Position numbers and translations under genes: made by a program | Source of the DNA: Prevotella sp. UBA2711 | GTDB taxonomy: Bacteria; Bacteroidota; Bacteroidia; Bacteroidales; Bacteroidaceae | DNA length: 64,000 bases | Direction: 5' to 3' | NCBI GenBank assembly: GCA_002354095.1 | Contig: DEKX01000041.1 | Coordinates: forward strand, 7,526-71,525 | The notes under the pieces: model-generated | Told to the model about the DNA's origin: nothing | Seen by the model: the letters and a program-made list of their open reading frames with translations, nothing else | The model's database searches: none | Shown: positions 16,475 through 24,014 of the stretch, in pieces | How the letters are laid out: each line of letters opens with the position of its first letter | Position numbering within the stretch: position 1 is the stretch's first letter

Positions 16475-18676
16475 TTATTTGATTTTTTTTCTAAGTGTGA
16501 GTATATTTTTCCCATCAACACGGTTATAGTTGATGGAGTCCATAAACTTTCGTACAAGATGTATTCCTAAGCCACCTATTGCCCGTTGCTCACCAGGTAC
16601 ACTGGTATTCACTTCGGGTTGTTCCGTGGGATCGAAGAACTTGCCGCTGTCAACAATGGTAACCTTCAGTCGCTCGTCGTTGGCTGCAGCCTCTATGTAT
16701 ATGTTTCCTGTTTTCCCCCGAGGATAAGCATAGTCTATCACGTTGACCACAATTTCCTCTACGGCAAGGAGTATTTTCTTTGATATACTGTAATGAAGGC
16801 GCAGGGTAGAGCAGACATCGCTTATAAATCGGTTCAGCTGTGGGATATTCTCAATATCATTGGTCAGTGTCAGACTGCGATTAAGCGTGAATACTCGTTG
16901 CGGCTTAGTATAGTGTATGGCAAGCATCGTAATATCGTCGTTTTGAATCTCGCCATTGGTAAACTGATGGACAGCATCGAACATCGACTTGATGGTGTCT
17001 GTGGGCTTGGTGTTCTGCTCCAAAACTTGTTGAATGCGCTGTTTCCCAAATAACTCGTGCCGGGGATTCATGGCCTCTGACAATCCGTCGGTATAGAGGA
17101 ATATCATCGCCTGAGCGTCTAACATGATTTCCTGTTGTTCAAACTGCCAGTCTGCAATGGCACCGGCAGGCAGGTTGGGCACCACGTCCAGCATTTGGAT
17201 GGTTTCTCCGCAAATGTAGGGGGCGTTGTGGCCTGCATTACAGAATTGCAGGCGGCCTGTAGGTAAATCAAGTACTCCTACAAAGAGGGTGACAAATAAA
17301 TCAGAGGCATCTGTATTATCTTCTGCCAGCGTGGAATTCATCGCGGAGACAATGAGATAAGGGCGTGATTCATGTGCTGAGACATTGCGGAACACTGTAT
17401 GTGTAATAGCCATCACCAAAGAAGCCGGAACCCCCTTTCCTGATACATCACCTATACAGAAGAACAGTTTCTCGTCGCGTATGTAGAAATCGTATAAATC
17501 GCCTCCGACTTCCTTGGCAGGTACTACCGAGGCACTGATATCCACATCATCACGGTTGGGATATGCAGGAAAAGCCTTTGGCAACAGCGACATCTGTATG
17601 TTTCTGGCTATCTTTAATTCACTCTGGATGGAAGCTTTCTGCTCTTGTGTCGTTTTCAAGCGCTTCATGCTGACGATGGTGCGCCAGATGAGGAAACACA
17701 GCAGGAACAGACTGATAAGAAGCAGGACGGAAAAGGTAGCCGTTGTCAGCCAGATCTTGATCACGATATCTTTTTCGCTGAATATGTGGGCTATCGACCA
17801 TCCTGTATTGTTATTGACGGGTTCGTAGAACGTGTATTGCTCCTTACCTTCCAAATCCGTAAAGCTCATAAAACCACTTTCTTTCTTCAGCATATTCTGA
17901 GCTACCTGATAGAAAGTGGATTCACCATCGTGACGTGAAATATCATTAGCGATAGTCTTCATGACCAGACTGTCGATAGGGGCGACGATAATCTTACCGG
18001 TGCGCGAAAGGATGATATGGTGACTGGAAGGATAGATGGGGTTGGCATTGACCAGTTCAGACAACCACTCAATCGAGATATCGGCATCAAGGAGACATAC
18101 CTTACGGCCATGGGCATCGTGAACAGGAATGGAGTAGGTGCATAGCATCGTGCCTGCGCCGAAATCGTCGTAATAGGGTTCGCTCCAATGTCCTTGACCT
18201 GCTGCCATGCCATCCAGATACCATGAACTTTTCAGGTAGTCGTGTTCCGCACTTCCCAACTGCATTTTTTCTAAATGGCCGTCAGGATAACGTTTGACGT
18301 AGAGTTCGCACCATCGTCCATATTGTGGAAAATAGTTGGGCTCAAACGAGGCTGTGGCTCCTACAAACCATTTGTTCTGGTTCACCAAGCCTTCCAGAAT
18401 ACTATAGATAGAGTCGGGTTCATGCAGTCGGTGCTCTACTGCCCATACTGAATTGTTGATAGCCGTCTCTACACCCGTTATCATTTCCTGTATTTGCAGA
18501 TTCTTTACTTGCAGTTCTGTCTCTATGTGACGTCTGGTTCCACGGCGGATACTCTGTGTAGCATACCAATAAGGGACGATGGAACAGATGCCAATGAGTA
18601 TTCCTGCTATGACTGTAGTAGCAAGGAGTACTTTGAACCGTAGATCCTCTTGATATTTGATATGCTTCAAGTTCAT
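16475..18676 (-). CDS. Sensor PP2C phosphatase fused to HATPase kinase
   Basis: Membrane protein of 733 residues. TM1 at about 16-36, a periplasmic dCache-like sensor 40-305, TM2 at 308-332, linker helix, SpoIIE/RsbU PP2C domain 360-590 with metal ligands D393 (VGGDLYDFY), D410 (GDVSGKG), D530 (TDGLSE) and D580/D581, and then a full RsbW/SpoIIAB-type HATPase at 600-733 with N-box EEIVVNVIDYAY (640-651), G1 DSGKFFDP and G2 GGLGIHLVRK. One chain therefore carries both the enzyme that would remove and the enzyme that would add phosphate to the STAS partner. Directly follows the RING/FHA gene with no gap. Confidence 0.9.
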   Translation of the reverse strand: MNLKHIKYQEDLRFKVLLATTVIAGILIGICSIVPYWYATQSIRRGTRRHIETELQVKNLQIQEMITGVETAINNSVWAVEHRLHEPDSIYSILEGLVNQNKWFVGATASFEPNYFPQYGRWCELYVKRYPDGHLEKMQLGSAEHDYLKSSWYLDGMAAGQGHWSEPYYDDFGAGTMLCTYSIPVHDAHGRKVCLLDADISIEWLSELVNANPIYPSSHHIILSRTGKIIVAPIDSLVMKTIANDISRHDGESTFYQVAQNMLKKESGFMSFTDLEGKEQYTFYEPVNNNTGWSIAHIFSEKDIVIKIWLTTATFSVLLLISLFLLCFLIWRTIVSMKRLKTTQEQKASIQSELKIARNIQMSLLPKAFPAYPNRDDVDISASVVPAKEVGGDLYDFYIRDEKLFFCIGDVSGKGVPASLVMAITHTVFRNVSAHESRPYLIVSAMNSTLAEDNTDASDLFVTLFVGVLDLPTGRLQFCNAGHNAPYICGETIQMLDVVPNLPAGAIADWQFEQQEIMLDAQAMIFLYTDGLSEAMNPRHELFGKQRIQQVLEQNTKPTDTIKSMFDAVHQFTNGEIQNDDITMLAIHYTKPQRVFTLNRSLTLTNDIENIPQLNRFISDVCSTLRLHYSISKKILLAVEEIVVNVIDYAYPRGKTGNIYIEAAANDERLKVTIVDSGKFFDPTEQPEVNTSVPGEQRAIGGLGIHLVRKFMDSINYNRVDGKNILTLRKKIK

Positions 18677-21600
18677 TTATTTATCTTTTTCAACGTAGGT
18701 GAAAGTCGTCTTGCCAATGGTGAATGAACGTCCGTGATAGAGACGTATCATCTTGCCAGTACCTAAAGTCTTATTGTCCACGATGACGCCGTCCTCTAAG
18801 GTATGAAGCCAAGGTGTACCGTACTTCATGTAGATTTCTGCCTGCATGGGCGCAATCTTGCTCTGGATATCCCATGAAAGATGGAGGTTACAGTCAACGG
18901 AATGACCAATAGTGACGTGCTCCGCAGGATTAGTCCTGAACCATTTATAGAGTGCGATGTCTATTTGTTTGACGCTGCCACTCGCTGTGAGGAAGTAGCG
19001 TTCAGAACGTGGTGCCTCTCTTGCAATACCGATAGCTATGATCACGGCAAACAGGATGAAGTTAGTCAGCAATGTTATTCGGTAATCTACCGTTGCACCT
19101 TCATACAGCCATGCCCATAGATAGGTGGATATAAATCCGATGAGGATGGCAGCTATCAACATGGTGTGGCGCACCCTTATACTGGTTTTCCAAACGACAC
19201 ACAACACAATCCAGTAGGCTGTCAATATCCAAGGTACCCAGTCTATCAGGAGCCAGTTGTCTTGAAGTCCTAATTTGATATCCAGCATATTGCCAAACAG
19301 GAAGAACAGCAGACCGCCTATACCGCCTAAGACTGCCCGAAGAGCGATACGGATAGCTCGTGTTACGCTGTCACGGCGAGGTACCGACATGTAGCTGAGC
19401 ATCAGGGTCAGGAAGAAACCGATGGAAAGCCCGAAGGCTGCCAAAGGATCGCGTGGTATATGGAAGAATGTCAGGATGTGATAGGATATCCAGGATGCCA
19501 ACCCCGCAAGGATTGCCACGAGCATCCAACGCATATAGAAAGGTGCATTATCCGGGTCAAACAGCTGATGCCTGTTGTAGTAATGCCGGCCTTCCTGACA
19601 GTGGCGTCCATACTCAGGACATTGTCCCTGGTTCTCTTCCCAGCACGACAGGTGCATAGCGTGCTTACACTTTTTCACCACTTTGTCATCCGCTTCAAAG
19701 GGTGCTTTACAGAGATAGCACGATTCACCAATCATACCTCCGTCTTTACCCATCAGCGGCCCCTTATAGGTAATGACGTGTTTCTTCAGGAACCACCGAT
19801 ACTGGAGATAGGGTACCAGTAGTTGTAATATCAGATAGACTGCCAGTATCAGGAACAGGGTATAGACGATACCTGTTATCAGGATGGTTCGGAGGGGGCG
19901 TCCATTGACAATGATGGGTTCATAAATACTGCCCAACTTGTAGAAAACGGCACCTTTTGCCAGTAGCGAATCTGTTTCTGCGTCATAGCAGGATATCAGC
20001 AAGTCGTGTCCGTCTCGTCCTCTATATACTTTATTGTCGGGGTTCTCCAACGTGAAGCGGAAGTCAATGAATTTGACATGGTACTTCTTGCCTAAATTGT
20101 CCTTGATGTCCGCCCAGTTGAAGTGTTGCTGATATAATCCTTTGGAATTCAGACAGGCAGAGCGTAGGATGCCGACATCTTCATCGTCGTCAAGTTCTAT
20201 GACCGACAAGTTCTCAAAGTCTATGACAGGCTCTTGAACGGCCTTTTCCTGCTGGAATTTGGCAAAAAACAGAGGGCAACTCAGAGAGTCGTCTGCCAAT
20301 TGGTGTTCCAACTCAAAATGTTGGGGATCCATGGGTAAGTCACCCTGATAGGTCTCTCCGTCCGACAGAATGGTCATGGCTATGTGTTTCGCCCCAACAG
20401 TCCAGTCGGCACCGCTGACTATCTCGTTGATCTTGGTAACGATGGAACGCAGCAGATATTTTGTCTTAGCCGGTTCTTGCTTGAAATAGGTCTTCAGCTC
20501 ATAGTCACTCACGGGCATCGACTCTGTGACTTCAGTTCCTGTGATAAATGCCACATACAGATTATGGTCGGCGAAGAGATTCCGCATCTCCACAACCGCC
20601 TGGTATTCCTGGACAATGGCTTCTTGCGGTAGCGTCAGGTCAACCAGTACCAGCATCTTGAGACCTATCTTTTTTACTTGTTGAACGGCTACGTTTTCTA
20701 CCTTTACCAGTTTCGGTGCCAACTTATAATGCCTTTTTTTGAGATGATGAATATGTTCAGTCACTTCAAAGCGCTCCTGTTCGGAATTTGCAAGCGTGAA
20801 GTTGGAGATACTGTCTCCAATGCTGGCATCTACGGTAATCGTCTTCCAATCATCAGAGAAGACCGGCTTAGAAAGCGTCATCGACATGGTCGTGTCCGCC
20901 TCTTCTTTAGGAGACCATCCTAACCACTCCGGTTTTTCGTCACATCCTGTCAGCAGGAACAGGAAGAAGGGCAACAGGCAGATCGTCGGATAGAATTTGT
21001 TGCCTCCATTCATCATATCTTTCATTTTTTTCATATTCTCACGTGCCTGTTTAATGGCTTGTATCTTGCTGGATACCATATTGGCAAACATCAACAAGAT
21101 GGCAACAGCGGCAAATCCCATCAGATAGTCTTTGATGCGCTCAATCCATGGCTTGTATTCCGCTTTCTGTATCTTGTCCGACTGTGCTTTCAGTGCGATG
21201 TATGCCTGATCGACCGCTTCCATGCGCTTCTTCAAACCAGGCATGGCTTGAACGGCTTCCTTGGCTTTGTCATATTGTTGTTGGATAGGTGTGAAGGTCA
21301 GTTGCTCTTGGCTTTTCAACTTTTCCAGTTGAGGCCCTAACTGGGCTGCCATAGAGAGTGATGTAGCTTTCTCGCTTAGTTCTTTGTACGTCTTTTCCTG
21401 TTTGGGCAGATATTCCTCCGCCTTGCAGAAAGCCTGCAGCAGTTCTACTTTGGCATGGATAGCGGTCAGGGTATCACTGACGCTCTGTTTGATTTGCTGC
21501 ACCGTATTGGCTTCGTCCATCAGTTCCTCATTGTCGGCTACTTCCATCTGGATGGATTGGTAGTAGGTGTTCCACTTAAAGTCTAACGACTTCAGAGCCT

Positions 21601-21877
21601 TTTCTGCCGTCTTCACCCGTTCCGCCATCGCATTAGCCACCGACAGATTGATTTTACCCTCCTTTCCTGTCGGAGGAAGTATCAGACTGGTGACATAAAT
21701 CTGTTTGGCATCATTCAGCATCGTCTGCAGGCGATCCAGAATCTGGAGTTTGCGTTCTACTGAATCCATAGGCTCTTCAAGCTCCTCCTGAGCATACCCT
21801 CCCAACGTGCCTGTCAGGATGGCTGACAAGCAGAGGAATTTGAGGATTATCTGTCTTCCTGTCATCGACATAGTCAT
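18677..21877 (-). CDS. Multi-domain membrane protein: coiled coil, VWA-like, RING-H2-like, FHA-like
   Basis: A 1066-residue polytopic protein in the T6SS operon. In order: signal peptide or TM (9-27); coiled-coil region to 250; TM 251-268; TM 297-312; a VWA-like domain (about 400-560, VLVDLTLPQEA with partly altered metal site); TM 662-692; a compact cluster C720-x2-C723, C737-x-H739-x2-H742-x2-C745, C753 and C760, arranged like a RING-H2 finger; six TM from 784 to 952; and an FHA-like domain 970-1066 (VTIGHSVDCNLHLSW). Positive loops place the RING-like and FHA-like parts in the cytoplasm and the VWA-like part in the periplasm. It may be TssR-like by its VWA part; the RING-like finger is unexpected. 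Start at 21877 (ATGA overlap). Confidence 0.75.
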   Translation of the reverse strand: MTMSMTGRQIILKFLCLSAILTGTLGGYAQEELEEPMDSVERKLQILDRLQTMLNDAKQIYVTSLILPPTGKEGKINLSVANAMAERVKTAEKALKSLDFKWNTYYQSIQMEVADNEELMDEANTVQQIKQSVSDTLTAIHAKVELLQAFCKAEEYLPKQEKTYKELSEKATSLSMAAQLGPQLEKLKSQEQLTFTPIQQQYDKAKEAVQAMPGLKKRMEAVDQAYIALKAQSDKIQKAEYKPWIERIKDYLMGFAAVAILLMFANMVSSKIQAIKQARENMKKMKDMMNGGNKFYPTICLLPFFLFLLTGCDEKPEWLGWSPKEEADTTMSMTLSKPVFSDDWKTITVDASIGDSISNFTLANSEQERFEVTEHIHHLKKRHYKLAPKLVKVENVAVQQVKKIGLKMLVLVDLTLPQEAIVQEYQAVVEMRNLFADHNLYVAFITGTEVTESMPVSDYELKTYFKQEPAKTKYLLRSIVTKINEIVSGADWTVGAKHIAMTILSDGETYQGDLPMDPQHFELEHQLADDSLSCPLFFAKFQQEKAVQEPVIDFENLSVIELDDDEDVGILRSACLNSKGLYQQHFNWADIKDNLGKKYHVKFIDFRFTLENPDNKVYRGRDGHDLLISCYDAETDSLLAKGAVFYKLGSIYEPIIVNGRPLRTILITGIVYTLFLILAVYLILQLLVPYLQYRWFLKKHVITYKGPLMGKDGGMIGESCYLCKAPFEADDKVVKKCKHAMHLSCWEENQGQCPEYGRHCQEGRHYYNRHQLFDPDNAPFYMRWMLVAILAGLASWISYHILTFFHIPRDPLAAFGLSIGFFLTLMLSYMSVPRRDSVTRAIRIALRAVLGGIGGLLFFLFGNMLDIKLGLQDNWLLIDWVPWILTAYWIVLCVVWKTSIRVRHTMLIAAILIGFISTYLWAWLYEGATVDYRITLLTNFILFAVIIAIGIAREAPRSERYFLTASGSVKQIDIALYKWFRTNPAEHVTIGHSVDCNLHLSWDIQSKIAPMQAEIYMKYGTPWLHTLEDGVIVDNKTLGTGKMIRLYHGRSFTIGKTTFTYVEKDK

Positions 21878-23016
21878 TTACATACACTATTAAAATAACG
21901 CACCGCCTTTTGGAACATATCTACCGCCTGCTTCTGTTCAGGGGTGTACGTCCGGCGTGTTCCTATTTCCTTATTACACTTCTCTATCAGCTGGCGACAC
22001 TGTTCTGCCAGATCGCGTCGCTCCTGCATATCCGCACTGCTCTTCCAGGCGGCTACCAATTGGTCAATCTGTCGGACGCTTGCCAACAATACCTTGGGCT
22101 GTATAGTGGAAGGTCCACCTAAAGTACCGCCTTCGCCCTGACCGGCTAACACGCAGGTCATCTTACTGATGGAGTCCGTGTAGAGATTGTAGCTGTCCCA
22201 ATACTTCTTTATCTCAGGACAGTCGCTAATGGAGTCATGTCGCTGGTATTGTCCTACCAACAGGTCATGCATCTCATTGAATATCTTCAGACTTTCTTCA
22301 TTCGCCACCTTGCCTGAACCATATTTCTTATGAAGTTTTGCATAGGCGGTAGCAACGGCTTTCTGTGCATCCATCGCACTCTTCATCTCTTCCTCCTTGC
22401 CGAAACATGGATCGCGCTGGATATGGATTTGATATTTGATATTGAAGTCTTTGCCGAATATGATTTCATATTTGTTTTTCGATGCCTGGTCCATCACAAA
22501 CACATCGCGAAGCGTCAGCATGACATCCGAACGCTTGTTGGGAATGTCAAACTTCTGGGTGATATACTCGTTCACCATCTTATAGTCCTGCTGTACGGGC
22601 TGCAGTCCATCACAGCTGAACCATTTATTGAAGATGTGGTGTCTGCGAGGTTTGGGAATAGACTCCTTGAAAACCCTGGAAATCTTGAACTTGTCGTCGG
22701 GGTCGGCTTGGACGATATACGGTAATTTTTTGGTACGTATCTTACTGTTCCACCAACAGATGGTGCCCTTATAGCGTACCTGGTCCCAGAATACGAACAG
22801 GCTGCGATAGGAAATCAGGCTCACTTCCAAGGTGTTAGCCTCTTCACTGAACACAAATTTAACCATCAAATCCATATCGCGTGTATCCTTTTTCAACGAC
22901 AGATGGTCGGTATAGGAAGCCAGATTGGACACCGTAATCTCTTTGACCGCCTGCGCCTGTAGCGAGGTGGCAAAGCCGATAGCCAACAGCAGTAAAAGTT
23001 TTCTTATCATATTCAA
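21874..23016 (-). CDS. Periplasmic T6SS-associated protein, unknown
   Basis: A 380-residue exported protein: signal peptide MNMIRKLLLLLAIGFATSLQAQA. The first half has beta strands with aromatic motifs (LISYRSLFVFWDQVRYKG, FNKWFSCDG), the second half (about 215-380) is helical with four Cys. I do not recognise the family; by place it could be an accessory protein of the envelope complex of Bacteroidetes T6SS (the role of TssP/TssQ), but no similarity is claimed. The stop overlaps the start of the RING/FHA gene as ATGA, so the two products are probably partners. Confidence 0.6.
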   Translation of the reverse strand: MNMIRKLLLLLAIGFATSLQAQAVKEITVSNLASYTDHLSLKKDTRDMDLMVKFVFSEEANTLEVSLISYRSLFVFWDQVRYKGTICWWNSKIRTKKLPYIVQADPDDKFKISRVFKESIPKPRRHHIFNKWFSCDGLQPVQQDYKMVNEYITQKFDIPNKRSDVMLTLRDVFVMDQASKNKYEIIFGKDFNIKYQIHIQRDPCFGKEEEMKSAMDAQKAVATAYAKLHKKYGSGKVANEESLKIFNEMHDLLVGQYQRHDSISDCPEIKKYWDSYNLYTDSISKMTCVLAGQGEGGTLGGPSTIQPKVLLASVRQIDQLVAAWKSSADMQERRDLAEQCRQLIEKCNKEIGTRRTYTPEQKQAVDMFQKAVRYFNSVCK

Positions 23017-23040
23017 TTGTTTTCTTTCTTACATTTTGTT

Positions 23041-23622
23041 TCAGCTGAAATAAATCCACTCTTGTGGTTCTCCCTGACGGATAACCCAGGCTGCCACCTG
23101 TTGGTCTTCAGGATAGGGAGGCTCATTGATGGCGTGATAGCACTCGTAGCGCAAGTATTGTGCCACACGCTCCACACCCCATACGAGGTCGGTATAGGTA
23201 TCAGCCATATTGATGCACACGCGTCCAGCGAAATCTCCGAAATACCGGATATTCGGATGCCAGGGGTGGGGGATGGGGTTGCCTGCATCATCGTGGGTCA
23301 GGAAACGGAGCGCTGGCTGTGCATCCACACAAGGATAACCAGGGGGCAGTTCTATGCACATCTGGTAGTCATCGGCAAACAGGGGAGGGTTGGAAATACC
23401 TGGTTCACCCAGTCGTTCCACCTGTTCCACACCGCAGATACTCCTTATCTGATATTCCACCAGATAAGCGATAGGCAGTCCCACGGCATCCCACTTGATG
23501 GCATGGAAACGGATGTCGGAACGACCTTCCAACCGGTCTTCCAACTGCTGCCATTCGTACAGCAGACGGCGTTGTCTGCCACTCAGCGTCTTGGTGTCAA
23601 AGTCCTTACCCATGAACCTCAT
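23041..23622 (-). CDS. E2-like ubiquitin-conjugating enzyme
   Basis: A 193-residue protein with the full UBC signature. Order: N-terminal helix (QRRLLYEWQQLEDRL, 17-31), central strands, YPCVDAQPALRF (residues 96-107, as Y-P-x-x-P-x-x-x-F in E2 enzymes), the HPN motif at 122-124 (HPWHPNIRYFG), the catalytic Cys136 in GRVCINM, Trp148 and the C-terminal NEPPYPEDQQVAAW, as P-N-P-D-D-P in eukaryotic E2. In the pathway it would take an activated ubiquitin-like protein from an E1. Met1 lies in the last unit of a tandem repeat; Met4 (23613) is another possible start. Between a periplasmic T6SS protein and the ubl gene. Confidence 0.88.
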   Translation of the reverse strand: MRFMGKDFDTKTLSGRQRRLLYEWQQLEDRLEGRSDIRFHAIKWDAVGLPIAYLVEYQIRSICGVEQVERLGEPGISNPPLFADDYQMCIELPPGYPCVDAQPALRFLTHDDAGNPIPHPWHPNIRYFGDFAGRVCINMADTYTDLVWGVERVAQYLRYECYHAINEPPYPEDQQVAAWVIRQGEPQEWIYFS

Positions 23623-23678
23623 AACCTCAAAACCTCAAAACCTCATAACCTCAAAACCTCATAACCTCAAAACCTCAT
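23615..23678. repeat. Eight tandem copies of an 8-bp unit (AACCTCAW)
   Basis: Eight perfect units fill the 55-base gap between the ubl stop and the E2 start. On the message the unit is WTGAGGTT: it carries ATG, TGA and an AGG core. The final unit provides Met1 of the E2 frame and the first unit touches the ubl stop. Confidence 0.95.
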
Positions 23679-24004
23679 CACCCTGGAAACGGGTCTGGAA
23701 TGAGGAATATGGTATCTCCATTCTTGACATTATAGTCAGCCAGTATCTGGTCGGTCTTGCCAATACGTGGGCGCATCACCCTGATTTCGTGTATCTCCGG
23801 GTCTTCCTTTCCGAAGAAATAGTCAAGAGGTGCACCGGAACCATCGATAGACGGAAAGTCAAAAATCAGTCGTCCGTCCTGTCCGACTGCATGACGCAGA
23901 TTGGTCATCAGCGTGGAAAGCGGAGCCTTAGGGTCAATCACCCTGAACATCACGGTCGTGTTCTTATACACTATATTCAAAAAATATTCGTCTGTATTTG
24001 CCAT
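23678..24004 (-). CDS. Ubiquitin-like protein with C-terminal glycine
   Basis: A 108-residue single-domain beta-grasp protein. The last strand reads ILADYNVKNGDTIFLI (87-102) and lines up with the end of ubiquitin (LSDYNIQKESTLHLV), then PDPFPG with Gly108 as the very last residue. N-terminal hairpin: YFLNIVYKNTTVMFRVIDP; helix: LSTLMTNLRHAV. A bare C-terminal Gly means no processing peptidase would be needed before activation. The nearby E1 and E2 genes make conjugation the likely role. YukD/EsaB-type Ubl of type VII systems was considered, but these have no E1/E2. Ten bases after tssF. Confidence 0.82.
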   Translation of the reverse strand: MANTDEYFLNIVYKNTTVMFRVIDPKAPLSTLMTNLRHAVGQDGRLIFDFPSIDGSGAPLDYFFGKEDPEIHEIRVMRPRIGKTDQILADYNVKNGDTIFLIPDPFPG

Positions 24005-24014
24005 ATTGAATAAT

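Noticed and set aside
23615..23678. Tandem repeats as a CRISPR array
   Set aside because: Units are 8 bp with no spacers and there are no cas genes; it is a microsatellite.
23678..24004. YukD/EsaB-like Ubl of a type VII secretion system
   Set aside because: No WXG100 proteins or EssC-type ATPase; the protein has a terminal Gly and neighbours are E1 and E2.
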